Below, in pieces: positions 16,192 to 24,937 of a DNA stretch of 64,000 bases. Source of the stretch: Terriglobales bacterium (GTDB lineage: Bacteria; Acidobacteriota; Terriglobia; Terriglobales; Acidobacteriaceae); NCBI GenBank assembly GCA_025980765.1, contig JAICXB010000001.1:62001-126000 (forward strand), written 5' to 3'. Below the pieces are notes generated by a model. That model saw only the letters and a list, made by a program, of their open reading frames with translations. It was not told the origin of the DNA and did not search any database. Position numbers and translations under genes: made by a program. The stretch's first letter is position 1. Each line of letters opens with the position of its first letter.

Positions 16192-16491
16192 ATGCATTTT
16201 CTGTGGTGGATTATTGTCGGCTTAATTGCCGGCTGGATTACGGGCAAGATCATGCGCGGGGCAGGATACGGCGTGCTCGGCGACATCATCCTGGGCATCA
16301 TCGGCGGAATCGTGGGCGGCTGGATCATGCAGGCCGTCGGCTTCTCTGCACAAGGCGGCACCGTGTATACCATTCTGGTTGCGATTCTCGGCGCCGTAAT
16401 ATTGACCGCACTCTTCCGCCTGATTACGGGTAGGGGCAGAGGCAGAGGCGCCGGCACTGGCGGCACAAGCAATCTGCGCAGAGTAGCGTGA
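16192..16491 (+). CDS. GlsB/YeaQ/YmgE family stress-response membrane protein
   Basis: A 99-residue integral membrane protein with three hydrophobic, glycine-rich helices (IIVGLIAGWITGKIMRG, LGDIILGIIGGIVGGWIM, ILVAILGAVILTALF). This is the hallmark of the transglycosylase-associated (GlsB/YeaQ) family linked to general stress. A basic Arg/Gly tail follows. The ribosome site GGGAGGAGGG is strong. The gene stands alone between repeat clusters. Confidence 0.9.
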   Translation: MHFLWWIIVGLIAGWITGKIMRGAGYGVLGDIILGIIGGIVGGWIMQAVGFSAQGGTVYTILVAILGAVILTALFRLITGRGRGRGAGTGGTSNLRRVA

Positions 16492-16523
16492 CAGTGTCGG
16501 AGCTATACGGTTTTGTGGTTGGT

Positions 16524-16558
16524 TAGCCAGCAGCTAGTAGCTAGAAGCTAGCAGCTAT
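16524..16558. repeat. TAGCTGCTAGC-type palindromic repeat
   Basis: A run of overlapping AGCTAG/CAGCTA units. Related clusters lie at 7414-7450, 21163-21200 and 21350-21390. Confidence 0.6.
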
Positions 16559-16608
16559 TGTGGCGTTGTGGGCTGTCTCAGGGCGGCCCGCTTCGTCCAT
16601 AACGTCCA

Positions 16609-17586
16609 TTACATCCACTTAGTCCACGAAAACAGCTCCCTCAACGAGGCAGTTGCAGCACCGGCTTCCTGGTGACCACCATGCGTGGCCAGCCAGATCA
16701 TGCCCGCCACAATCACAGCCGTGGCAAAGGTCTTGATCGCCAGGGAGCGGCCGCTGAAGTTTTCTGACAGCCAGTCCGATTTGAACTTAGTCAAAATAAG
16801 CGCGCCGGCAAAGATAATGACGAAGCGCACGCCGGAAATTGCGTCCACCAGCGCCGGGTGCGTGAGGCTGATCGCATAGAAGATCAGGAACGATCCCACG
16901 CCATCAATGAAGCGATTTATGAAATACCAAAACTTGCTGCGGGGATCGGCCTGCTCGGAGTGCCGGAAGATTTGTCGCCGCCAGCCCTTCGGAATCAGCA
17001 GGCAAAGCGCTCCCACGCACGTGCCAATGGTGAAGAAAACGTAGCCGCTCACGAAATTGGTTTCTTTGAAGACCACCCGTTGCAGCACATTGACAAGGCC
17101 CAGCAACCCCGAAGCAAATAGCACGGGAGCGATCATGCGGCGGAAATTCATCTCTTCCGAGAGAAACATCAGGAAGCCGCCGCCAGTGAGCAGGCCAAAA
17201 GAGATCAATCGGCCGCCGGCAAACGATTGTCCGATGAGGAAGAAAGCGATGATCGCCGTCGCCACCGGACTGAACCCGCCCATTGCTGCCAGTGATTCCG
17301 AAGCTTCTCCGCGCTTGAGCGCCGCGTAATAGAAGTAGATTCCCGCAAGGTGCAACACGCCCGCCAGGAATCCCAACCCGGCCACCGAGAGCCGAGGCAT
17401 TTTGAAGCCGAAAGGAATCAGCGCCAGGCCGAAGACGCTGATCGCTCCCAGCCAAAAGACATAGTTCACGAGGTTCTTGGTTTCTGGCTGCTTCAGCAGG
17501 ACCTTGTCCCAGACGAGAGAAATTCCGATCAGGGAGTGCGCGATAAGTGCGATGAAGATTCCAGATTTGAAGACGGCAAAATGCAT
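16609..17586 (-). CDS. EamA/DMT-type transporter
   Basis: A 325-residue inner membrane protein with about ten hydrophobic helices in two halves, matching the drug/metabolite (EamA) superfamily. Examples are FKSGIFIALIAHSLIGISLVW at the start, SVAGLGFLAGVLHLAGIYFY, and a C-terminal helix AIKTFATAVIVAGMIWLA. A YYAALKRGEASESLAAMGGF segment after helix three resembles the EamA signature. The substrate is unknown. The gene stands alone. Confidence 0.82.
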   Translation of the reverse strand: MHFAVFKSGIFIALIAHSLIGISLVWDKVLLKQPETKNLVNYVFWLGAISVFGLALIPFGFKMPRLSVAGLGFLAGVLHLAGIYFYYAALKRGEASESLAAMGGFSPVATAIIAFFLIGQSFAGGRLISFGLLTGGGFLMFLSEEMNFRRMIAPVLFASGLLGLVNVLQRVVFKETNFVSGYVFFTIGTCVGALCLLIPKGWRRQIFRHSEQADPRSKFWYFINRFIDGVGSFLIFYAISLTHPALVDAISGVRFVIIFAGALILTKFKSDWLSENFSGRSLAIKTFATAVIVAGMIWLATHGGHQEAGAATASLRELFSWTKWM

Positions 17587-17626
17587 CTGCGGGCAGGCAG
17601 TTCCCTGTGTCAGATGCGGGAAAAGC

Positions 17627-17830
17627 AGCTGCCGAGAAGGCAGCGGCTAAGCTTCTAAGCTGCTGAGCCTCTAAGCTGCTACTGGGAAATATTGATGAGA
17701 ACATATGAAAACGCTGAGTACGCTGGAGGTCATAAATTGTCATTCCGAAGCGCCCGGGTGTTGGCGCGAGGAATCTGCTGTTCGATCACGCTCAAAACAG
17801 CAGATCCCTCGCTTCGCTTGATTACATAAC
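17627..17830. repeat. Direct repeat, copy 1, on the downstream side of the HigB/HigA module
   Basis: It starts with AAGCTGCTGAGC-type units and runs through CTGGGAAATATTGATGAGAA to a palindromic part with AATCTGCTGTTCGATCACGC and CAGATCCCTCGCTTCGCTT. The same block, in the same orientation and with point differences, lies at 18716-18873 on the other side of the toxin-antitoxin genes. The palindromic end belongs to the GTCATTC...GGATGAC family. Confidence 0.8.
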
Positions 17831-17855
17831 CACGACGGCTTCTTGTGACCTGCCA

Positions 17856-18188
17856 CTAAGCCAAGGCGACTTCGCGGTCGAAATTCGGTTTCTTTTCGGC
17901 GTGAAGTTTTAGGGCCACGCCGCAGGCAGTTGCGATCCGTTCCAGCATCGAGAGCGAGTGTCCTGCGTATTCAGCGCCCTCGAGGCGGGCAATCACGGAT
18001 TGTGTGGTGCCAACTTTCCTGGCTAGCTCGGTCTGAGTCATACCCGCATCCTCTCGCATCTCGCGGACTAGCAGAGCGAGATCAATTTGATGCAGGGTGC
18101 GCTCGAAGGCCTTGCGGTAGGTTGCACTCTTGCGTGCGTGCTTCTCGACCACTTCACTGTGTCTGTCGTGTTGAACAGCTCGTTTCAT
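17856..18188 (-). CDS. HigA-type XRE-family antitoxin
   Basis: The 110-residue protein carries a helix-turn-helix of the Cro/C1 type (MTQTELARKVGTTQSVIARL, about residues 50-70), which would bind its own promoter. A longer N-terminal helical region precedes it. Its ATG overlaps the stop of the toxin gene by 4 bp, so the order is toxin first, as in higBA modules. The pair lies between direct repeats. Confidence 0.85.
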   Translation of the reverse strand: MKRAVQHDRHSEVVEKHARKSATYRKAFERTLHQIDLALLVREMREDAGMTQTELARKVGTTQSVIARLEGAEYAGHSLSMLERIATACGVALKLHAEKKPNFDREVALA

Positions 18189-18610
18189 AGGCCCAACTCC
18201 TTCAGGATCGCTTCTCTTTCCCTTTGCGATCCCGAGTAATGGTTTCGATACTTCAACCAGAGTTTCCTGAGTTTCTCGGCGCGTATAATCTGGGCCGGCG
18301 GCGTTTGCTCCGTTTTCTTTTGAAACCCGGATGTAATCACGATCAACATTCCCGGCTGAAAGAAAAACAGGACCCGAAAAATCCGATCGAATTGCTTTAC
18401 CCGCAACTCGAAGATGTCGTCCGTCAGCTTCTTTACAAATTTGCCCTGCATCCGATTGCCATACATCCGCAAACGCTCAATGAACGCGTCTATTCTGGCG
18501 GCGGCCCCGTCATCCAGGGAATCCACGAACTCACGCGCGGGTAGCCGCCCATTTGGCAACTCAACATACTCAATCGTGAATTCACCGTTCACGTTCTTGG
18601 AGTATCGCAT
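18185..18610 (-). CDS. RelE/HigB-type toxin (phage Gp49-like)
   Basis: A 141-residue protein of the RelE/ParE superfamily. It has YVELPNGRLPAREFVDSL at the start, a helical arm around GKFVKKLTDDIFELRVKQFD, then RIFRVLFFFQPGMLIVITSG and the basic FQKKTEQTP, the usual Gp49/HigB core. Such toxins are ribosome-dependent mRNA endonucleases. ATG 18610 is preferred because homology begins there; ATG 18643 would add 11 residues. It is coupled to the antitoxin by an ATGA overlap. Confidence 0.85.
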   Translation of the reverse strand: MRYSKNVNGEFTIEYVELPNGRLPAREFVDSLDDGAAARIDAFIERLRMYGNRMQGKFVKKLTDDIFELRVKQFDRIFRVLFFFQPGMLIVITSGFQKKTEQTPPAQIIRAEKLRKLWLKYRNHYSGSQREREAILKELGL

Positions 18611-18715
18611 TATTGCGATAGCAGAGTCAAGGCGGCTCTCCATCGGCAGTGGCCGAAACCCTCCTGTGCGAAATCGTACGGATTCCCGCGGCTACAGACG
18701 CGGGAAAAGCGGCTC

Positions 18716-18873
18716 CTGAGCTGATCCTGGGAAATATTGAGGAGAACGTATGAAATCGATGAGTGCGCTGGAGGTTATAAATCGTGATCCGAAGCGCCTG
18801 GTCTTGGCGCAAGGGATCTGCTGTTCGATCATGCTCAAAAAAGCAGATCCCTAGCTTCGCTTCGGGATGACAA
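18716..18873. repeat. Direct repeat, copy 2, on the upstream side of the HigB/HigA module
   Basis: It matches 17627-17830 in the same orientation: CTGGGAAATATTGAGGAGAA, GGATCTGCTGTTCGATCATG and CAGATCCCTAGCTTCGCTTC, ending GGGATGAC. It lies directly upstream of the toxin start, so the toxin promoter must be in or next to it. Confidence 0.8.
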
Positions 18874-18910
18874 TCTTATTGGGTTCGCAAAGGCAAGAAG
18901 TTGGCGATTC

Positions 18911-18950
18911 CAAGCTTAGAGGCTTAGCAGCTCAGAAGCTCAGCAGCTTT
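18911..18950. repeat. AGCTGCTGAGC-type repeat after rpsA
   Basis: A run of GCTTAG, CAGCTC and CAGCAGCT units directly downstream of rpsA, followed by a T run. The same unit family is found at 17627 and 32871-33000. It may help terminate transcription but is not a clean terminator hairpin. Confidence 0.55.
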
Positions 18951-18954
18951 TTCT

Positions 18955-20922
18955 TCAATCCTGATCGTTGCTGGCGCGCTTCCAGTTCATGATCTCGCCC
19001 AGAGTGGTGGTCGAACTGGAGACTGGCTGTTTGTACGCTTCGACATCGGCGCGGCTGGCTTCCTGTCCCACCGCCCGCAGGCTTAGCCCGACCTTCTTTT
19101 CTTCCGGATTCATCTTGATGATCTTGAAGTCGTGTTCCTGGCCGGATTCGAGCTTCATCGGGGCACCGTGAGAATCGGTGGCTTCGGAGTTGTGGCAGAG
19201 ACCTTCCACGCCGTCCGCGATCTCCACGAATGCTCCGAACTGCGCGGTGCGCAGTACTTTGCCGTGGACCACATCGCCGAGGCGATGCGTATCGAAGAAC
19301 GTCTCCCAGACGTCGGGTTGTGTCTGCTTGATTCCGAGTGAAAGACGGCGATGGTCCGGCTCGATGGCCAAAACCTGCGCCTTCACCTTCTCACCCTTTT
19401 TCAGAACTTCAGACGGATGCTTCACCCGCTTCGTCCAGCTCAGATTGCTGACGTGCACCAGGCCATCGATTCCGTCTTCAATCTCGATAAAAGCGCCAAA
19501 GTCAGTAAGGTTGCGGACTTTGCCTTCCACCACGCTGCCCACCGGATACTTCTCGTGCAATTGCTCCCAGGGATTCTGTTCGAGTTGTTTCAAGCCGAGG
19601 GAAATGCGGCGCTCCGTCGGATTCACGTTCAGCACGACAGTTTCGACTTCGTCACCGGGCTTCACGATCTTTGACGGATGCTTCATCCGCTTCGACCAGG
19701 TCATCTCGCTTACGTGAACGAGACCTTCAATTCCCTGCTCCAGCTCCACGAAAGCGCCGTAATCGGTAACGCTGAGTACGCGACCCTTCACATGCGCGCC
19801 GATCGGATAACGTTCTGCCGCGTCGAGCCAGGGATCGGGCGTGAGCTGCTTAAAGCCAAGCGAGACTCGCTGCTTGTCCTTGTCGAACTTGAGCACCTTC
19901 ACGTGGATTTCATCGCCCACATTTACCAGGTCGCGAGGATGCGTCAGGCGTCCCCAGGACATGTCAGTGATGTGCAGCAAGCCATCGAGTCCGCCGAGAT
20001 CGACAAACGCGCCGTAATCGGTGAGGTTCTTCACCGTTCCGGTAAGGACCGCACCCTCTTCGAGGTGATCGAGGGTCTTGGAGCGCTTCTCCGCCTGCTC
20101 CTCTTCCAGCAACTGCTTGCGCGAGACCACGATGTTGCCGCGTTTCTTGTTCAGCTTGATTACGCGGACTTCGAGCTCTTGTCCTTTGAACGCATCGAGG
20201 TTGCGAACCGGCTTGAGGTCGACCTGCGATCCGGGTAGAAATGCGCGCACTCCGCCAACATCGACGGAGAGACCGCCCTTTACCCGGTCCACAACGTAGC
20301 CCTTGATCGTGGCCTTATCGTTGTAGGCTTTATCCAGGTCGTCCCACACCCGCATGCGCTGCGCTTTTTCGTAGGAGAGAAGGATGTAACCCTCTTCTGT
20401 TTCGCCCCGGTCCACCACCACATCGATGCTGTCGCCGGCCTTGAACTTGGGCTGGCCGTCGCGTCCTAGCACTTGCGCGATCGGTACCATGCCTTCCGAC
20501 TTGAAGCCGACGTCGACCACGACGTGTTTGTCGGTGAGCTTCACTACCGTGCCGTGGAGGAGGTTGTCCTCTGCGGGAGCGGCAGCTTCGGCGGCAGACT
20601 GCTCAGCCTCGAAGCTCTCCAGCGCCGCGGCAAAATCCATTTCTTCGCGGGGCGCTTCAGCTTCCGAGGGATGGGTTTCAGACGCGTTCTGCGTCGGGTG
20701 AACGGTTTCGTTGTCGCTCGCAGGTGAAGCGGCTTCGGTTTCGAGGGCGATGGATTCAGGAGTTTCGGTTTTCAGGGTTGTAGTCTCGCGATTGGAATTT
20801 TGAGAGTCGCCGGTTCCCGCGCCTTCTCTGCTCGGATCGTGGGAAGTGGAGCTTTCCGAACTGGAGCTCCCCTCGTCCATGATGGGATTCAGGTCGCGGG
20901 CTGTACTCTCGTTGAACGACAT
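18955..20922 (-). CDS. rpsA: 30S ribosomal protein S1
   Basis: S1 binds mRNA and helps deliver it to the 30S subunit. The 655-residue protein has six S1 RNA-binding repeats from about residue 119 (HGTVVKLTDKHVVVDVGFKS; GTVKNLTDYGAFVDLGGLDG; GRVLSVTDYGAFVELEQGIE; GKVRNLTDFGAFIEIEDGID). Repeats three to five are the best conserved, as usual. An unusual extension of about 118 residues rich in Ser, Glu, Thr and Ala precedes the first repeat. GAGAAGAGAA lies just before the ATG. A strong promoter and a leader of about 180 nt lie upstream. Confidence 0.95.
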   Translation of the reverse strand: MSFNESTARDLNPIMDEGSSSSESSTSHDPSREGAGTGDSQNSNRETTTLKTETPESIALETEAASPASDNETVHPTQNASETHPSEAEAPREEMDFAAALESFEAEQSAAEAAAPAEDNLLHGTVVKLTDKHVVVDVGFKSEGMVPIAQVLGRDGQPKFKAGDSIDVVVDRGETEEGYILLSYEKAQRMRVWDDLDKAYNDKATIKGYVVDRVKGGLSVDVGGVRAFLPGSQVDLKPVRNLDAFKGQELEVRVIKLNKKRGNIVVSRKQLLEEEQAEKRSKTLDHLEEGAVLTGTVKNLTDYGAFVDLGGLDGLLHITDMSWGRLTHPRDLVNVGDEIHVKVLKFDKDKQRVSLGFKQLTPDPWLDAAERYPIGAHVKGRVLSVTDYGAFVELEQGIEGLVHVSEMTWSKRMKHPSKIVKPGDEVETVVLNVNPTERRISLGLKQLEQNPWEQLHEKYPVGSVVEGKVRNLTDFGAFIEIEDGIDGLVHVSNLSWTKRVKHPSEVLKKGEKVKAQVLAIEPDHRRLSLGIKQTQPDVWETFFDTHRLGDVVHGKVLRTAQFGAFVEIADGVEGLCHNSEATDSHGAPMKLESGQEHDFKIIKMNPEEKKVGLSLRAVGQEASRADVEAYKQPVSSSTTTLGEIMNWKRASNDQD

Positions 20923-21105
20923 TTCTCTTCTCGGTCAGCCCATGTTCGCGGGAAATCGTCCCGGAAAAAGACAGAGGGTAAAACCCCGGCTGCCCACATG
21001 AGCGGACTTGTGGCTGCATAAGCTCTCTTGAGTTGGGGCCCGCGTTGCGGGCTAGAGGAAACTCTGCGGCCGGATCGACAAAGAACGCAAACGCCCTGAG
21101 CCGAT
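20923..21105 (-). promoter_or_regulatory. Long 5' leader of rpsA
   Basis: The predicted transcript start (near 21105) leaves about 180 nt before the rpsA ATG. The leader contains a perfect GCCCGC/GCGGGC hairpin and an upstream open frame starting ATGCAGCC at 21019 that runs across the rpsA start in another frame. S1 genes are often autoregulated through their leader, so this is a plausible control region. That role is inferred. Confidence 0.45.
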
Positions 21106-21111
21106 TTCCTG

Positions 21112-21141
21112 ACTATAGCAACGGGTCAGAGAGGGTGTCAA
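21112..21141 (-). promoter_or_regulatory. Strong sigma70 promoter of rpsA
   Basis: On the minus strand: TTGACA (21136-21141), an 18-bp spacer and TATAGT (21112-21117). Confidence 0.8.
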
Positions 21142-21200
21142 ACCTCCGCGCGTACCGCTTTGAAACCAGCTACTAGCTGCTGGCTGCTCGCTGCTAGCCG

Positions 21201-21350
21201 AAAGGCAAAGGCAACAGCCTTACCACGGATTTCAAGGATGAGCACGGATTTCACGGATCAAATTTGCATTAGCTCATCTCATCCGTGAAATCCGTGCCTA
21301 TCCGTGAGATCCGTGGTAGAGCTTTTGCAGTTGATGTTGCTTTTGCCTTT
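21201..21350. repeat. Long inverted repeat with ACGGATTTC units
   Basis: The left arm 21201-21258 and right arm 21281-21350 can pair over nearly 60 bp. There is a perfect 17-bp inner stem (GCACGGATTTCACGGAT against its complement), a middle part with about four mismatches in 21, and an outer 16-bp stem (AAAGGCAAAGGCAACA). The loop is about 22 nt. It fills the gap between the rpsA promoter and the HIT gene, flanked by TAGCTGCT-type repeats. Confidence 0.8.
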
Positions 21351-21393
21351 AAGCTGGAAGCCGGTAGCCGGAAGCTGGTAGCTTCTTACGCAA

Positions 21394-21885
21394 ATGGATT
21401 ATCTCTGGACGCCATGGCGTTACGCCTATATCACGGGCACAAAAACAGGCCATGAGTGCGTATTTTGCGGCAAAGCGCATGCGAATCACGACGAAAGCGC
21501 CTTGATCGTCTATCGCGGCTCGCACTGTTACATCTGCTTGAACGCGTTTCCCTACACCTCGGGCCACGTGATGATCATTCCTTACGAGCATCTCGATGAA
21601 CTCCAGAAACTGCCCGCGATCACGGCCGGGGAAATGATCGCACTATGCCAGCGCACCGAGTCCGTGCTGCGCGATCTTTACCACCCTGACGGCATCAATC
21701 TCGGCATGAACATCGGTGCAGCCGCCGGAGCCGGCGTCGCTGGACATGTCCACATGCACGTGCTGCCGCGCTGGGTCGCAGACGCCAATTTCATGACCGT
21801 GGTAGGCGAGACCAGGGTGCTGCCGGAATCACTGGAAACTACCTGGAAACGCTTGAAGGAAGCGTTCGGCACAGTGAAATCCTGA
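21394..21885 (+). CDS. HIT family hydrolase
   Basis: A histidine-triad nucleotide hydrolase or transferase of 163 residues. The catalytic motif is GHVHMHVLPRW near residue 115. The N-terminal MDYLWTPWRYAYI with a CVFC zinc site near residue 25 is typical of the AP4A-hydrolase-like branch found in actinobacteria and acidobacteria. It is likely a cytoplasmic nucleotide phosphohydrolase or phosphorylase. It stands alone, facing the ADOP permease. Confidence 0.9.
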   Translation: MDYLWTPWRYAYITGTKTGHECVFCGKAHANHDESALIVYRGSHCYICLNAFPYTSGHVMIIPYEHLDELQKLPAITAGEMIALCQRTESVLRDLYHPDGINLGMNIGAAAGAGVAGHVHMHVLPRWVADANFMTVVGETRVLPESLETTWKRLKEAFGTVKS

Positions 21886-21920
21886 AAATTGTTCATTATC
21901 TTGTCCAGTCTTCAAAACCT

Positions 21921-22105
21921 GTCATCCTGACGAGGAGCGATCCCGCCCTGCGGGATCATGACGAGGAAGGACCTCTGCAAATGTCGAGGCCGCCCCTGCA
22001 GATTGCGGCTTCCAGGCCAACGATCGTCGTTGAAGAACCTGCACCCGCACTTTTGTTCGACGCATCGCAGGGGTCCTTCGGCCGCTGCGCGGCGCTCAGG
22101 ATGAC
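21921..22105. repeat. GTCATCCTGA...TCAGGATGAC inverted repeat (REP-like element)
   Basis: Terminal arms GTCATCCTGA and TCAGGATGAC bound a 185-bp element with internal palindromes and the recurrent GAAGGACCTCT and GGGGTCCTTCGGCC segments. Relatives lie at 39264, 44729, 46504, 63959 and inside the repeats at 17627 and 18716. Confidence 0.8.
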
Positions 22106-22113
22106 AAAAAAAC

Positions 22114-22154
22114 ACGAGATCACCAAATCACCCCATCGCGAAATCACCCGATCT
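22114..22154. repeat. Short GAAATCGC/CACCC repeat next to the ADOP stop
   Basis: GAGATCACCAAATCACCCC and GCGAAATCACCCGATC units, the same family as at 14672, end five bases before the ADOP stop codon. Confidence 0.6.
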
Positions 22155-22158
22155 CTTC

Positions 22159-24687
22159 TCACTCCGCCCTGAGCGCCTGCATCGGCTCAATACTTGCCGC
22201 GCGGCGAGCGGGGAGCAAAGTGGCCAGGAGCGCGCACGCGCCGAGCACCGCAATGGCTGCAAGGAGGATCAACGGGTTGTAAGCCTTTACTCCAAACAGC
22301 AGGCTGGCCATGAAGTGGCCGACGGCGAAGACCAGGGGAATGCCGATCAGCAGTCCCAGCCCAATTTGGGAAAACGCCCCGCGCAGCACCAGCTCAAGAA
22401 TGTCCTTGCGATTGGCGCCCAGGGCCATGCGAATGCCGACTTCTCCGGTGCGTCGCGCTACGCGATAAGCGGTGATGCCGTAGAGTCCTATACAAGCCAG
22501 CGCCAGAGCGAGCGCGCCAAACCAACTGCTCAGGCGCGCCATCAACGTGTGATTGCTGGTCTGGATCTGCAATTGTTCGGCGAAGCTGCGAATATAGAGC
22601 GGCGCGAGGTTGGGATCGATCTCTTTCAAGACCCGCTGAATCTGCGGCGCGAATGCGTCAGGGTCGCCGGCGACATGGAGTTCAATGCCGCCCATGTACC
22701 TCGATGTAAGTTCGAGCCGGCGATCGATTGGGCTGTCATAGTGAACAATTTGCGGCAACGCCACAAAGAAACGCGGATCCACTTTGTCGGCAGCGTCGAC
22801 GTATTTCGCATCCTCGGCTACACCCACGATCTCGTAATCGTTGGCGTGGCTGGGCTGGTCTTTGCCGAAGTGCTTGCCGATCGGGTCCTCATTCGGGAAG
22901 TACTTCTTCGCGAATGCCTCGTTGATGACTGCTACTTTCTGCGATGTAGCCGTGTCCTGCTCTTCGATTCCCCGACCGCGTACGATGGGATTGCCGATGG
23001 TCTCGAAGTAACCCGCGCCCACACGCAGCCAATTTGATCCAAGGTTTCCAGTGCGACCAGGAATGAAGATTTCTTCTCCCCAGTTATTGCCCTGTTGCAC
23101 CGTGTAGAGGGAAATGCTGGCGCTGATCACGCCGGGCAAATGCGAAAAGCGCTCCTGGAGTTGCTGATTCAATCCGGTCAGCCGCTCCTGCGTGTATCCG
23201 GCCGATTGCGGATTGATGCCGACAAGAATCCGGCCCTGCCGTTCGTAGCCGAGTTGCTGATTGTCGAGATTGCGCAGGCTTTGCGTGAGCAGACCGGCGA
23301 CGGTCAGCAGGACCAATGACAGAGCCGCCTGCAACACCACCAGTGACTTCTGCGGCAGCGCCGAGGCATCGCGCGTTCCTCGGCTGACTCCACGCAGCGC
23401 CTCGGCAGGGTCGGAGTGTGAGGAAATCCATGCCGGGCCGACACCAAAGATCACGCCGGTCGCCAGCGAAACCAGGAAGGTAAAAAACAGAACCGGCCAG
23501 GAAAGCGAGGTCGAGACCGGCACGGCGTCAGAGCCGCGAAACGCAATCAGCACCATAGCTCGGGTGGCATAGACGGCCAGCAGCAGTCCGGCCCCACCTC
23601 CGACAAAGGCGAGCAGAACGCTTTCCGCAAGCTGAGCGCGCAGGATGCGGCCCCGCGATGCACCGACGGCAAGCTGCAGCGCTGTGCGGGCGCGGGTGAC
23701 GGTCCCGCGCGCGAGCAGCAGATTCGCCAGATTGGCGCAGGCGATGATCAGGATCACCGCGGAAAGCGACATCAGCAGGATGAGTCCCTGCTGATAATCA
23801 TCCTTCATCGAATTGAATCCGCCGGCTCCAGGAGCGAGATGAATGACCTGCTTATCGATGTTCTTCAGGTTGATATGCGAGCTGGCGTTTCCGGGGGTCA
23901 GGTAAAAGCGTCGCAATTGCGCCGTTAGCTCTGCCTGCACCTGCGACGGCTGTGCTCCCGGGCGAAGGCGTCCGAAGATGTAGAGCCAGGCTTGGGATGG
24001 CATGTGAATCATGGAGTTGTCGCCGGACACCCGCGGCTCGAGCGAAATTGGCATCCAGAAATCCGGCGGATCGCTCTCCAGACGATCGCCGAAGAACCCC
24101 GGCGGGGCGATGCCGATCAGCGTCATCGGAATTCCGTTGATGAAAACAGACGAGCCGACCATCGCCGGATCTCGCCCATACTTTTGCTGCCATGCGCGAT
24201 AGCTCATCACCGCAACCGCTGGAGCTCCAGCATGATCATCGTTGGGCGAGATTAGGCGTCCGGAGTAGGCGGGAACGCCGAGCGTGGAAAAGTAGTTGCC
24301 CGACACCAGTTCGCCGTGGAAAACCGCGGCAGGAGCATCCGTCCCCAGGCGGCGCACGCTCAATGGCGGACGATTGGTCTGCGAAGCCGCGACCTGCGCA
24401 AAGCCAGAGTTGTGGTCACGCACCTCTTCATAGAAGCGGTAGGAGAAAATGCTCCAATTTCCCTCGAGATCTCCCTGGGTACAGCAGTTATATTCGTCTC
24501 CGAGCAGGTAGAGTCCGCTCGGGTCAGCTACCGGCAGCGACTTCAAGAGCACGCCGTCGACCAGCGTGAACATCGCCGTATTTGCGCCAATGCCTAAAAC
24601 AAGCGTGAGGATGGCCGTGCAGGTAAGTCCCGGGGCCTTGCGCAACTGCCGCAACGCATAGCGAATGTCCTGGAAGATGCCGTTCAT
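22159..24687 (-). CDS. ADOP-type ABC transporter permease (MacB-like)
   Basis: An 'acidobacterial duplicated orphan permease' of 842 residues. The first helix follows DIRYALRQLRKAPGLT, then the MacB-like periplasmic domain. Helices near residues 300-400 form the first FtsX domain. A second periplasmic domain and a second FtsX domain follow, ending with RRAASIEPMQALRAE. It is thus two FtsX/MacB halves fused, without an ATPase. The family is expanded in Acidobacteria and usually lacks an adjacent ATPase gene, as here. The exported substrate is unknown. Confidence 0.92.
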   Translation of the reverse strand: MNGIFQDIRYALRQLRKAPGLTCTAILTLVLGIGANTAMFTLVDGVLLKSLPVADPSGLYLLGDEYNCCTQGDLEGNWSIFSYRFYEEVRDHNSGFAQVAASQTNRPPLSVRRLGTDAPAAVFHGELVSGNYFSTLGVPAYSGRLISPNDDHAGAPAVAVMSYRAWQQKYGRDPAMVGSSVFINGIPMTLIGIAPPGFFGDRLESDPPDFWMPISLEPRVSGDNSMIHMPSQAWLYIFGRLRPGAQPSQVQAELTAQLRRFYLTPGNASSHINLKNIDKQVIHLAPGAGGFNSMKDDYQQGLILLMSLSAVILIIACANLANLLLARGTVTRARTALQLAVGASRGRILRAQLAESVLLAFVGGGAGLLLAVYATRAMVLIAFRGSDAVPVSTSLSWPVLFFTFLVSLATGVIFGVGPAWISSHSDPAEALRGVSRGTRDASALPQKSLVVLQAALSLVLLTVAGLLTQSLRNLDNQQLGYERQGRILVGINPQSAGYTQERLTGLNQQLQERFSHLPGVISASISLYTVQQGNNWGEEIFIPGRTGNLGSNWLRVGAGYFETIGNPIVRGRGIEEQDTATSQKVAVINEAFAKKYFPNEDPIGKHFGKDQPSHANDYEIVGVAEDAKYVDAADKVDPRFFVALPQIVHYDSPIDRRLELTSRYMGGIELHVAGDPDAFAPQIQRVLKEIDPNLAPLYIRSFAEQLQIQTSNHTLMARLSSWFGALALALACIGLYGITAYRVARRTGEVGIRMALGANRKDILELVLRGAFSQIGLGLLIGIPLVFAVGHFMASLLFGVKAYNPLILLAAIAVLGACALLATLLPARRAASIEPMQALRAE

Positions 24688-24805
24688 TGTTGCCTCGCGA
24701 GGAGTGTAGTCGCAATTGCCCTGCCAATATGAATTGCAGCAACTAGCTCTAAAATCACACGCTTAGCGTTTAGAGAGGTGAGCCAAGTGTCCGAATCTGA
24801 ACGCT

Positions 24806-24898
24806 GGGTTAACACGAAGGCCACGAAGGCAACTTCAAGGTCACCGAGTGCGGCTCCGTGACCTTTTCAGTTGCCTTCGTGACCTTCGTGTTAACCCC
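24806..24898. repeat. CACGAAGG palindrome upstream of glnS
   Basis: An almost perfect inverted repeat with arms of about 40 bp (GGGTTAACACGAAGG... against its complement ...CCTTCGTGTTAACCCC) around a small loop. It ends about 24 bp before the glnS -10 box. A diverged relative overlaps the other end of glnS (26652-26789). Confidence 0.85.
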
Positions 24899-24937
24899 AC
24901 GTATCACAAATCGCCTTCCTCTAAAATAGAAGCTTCC

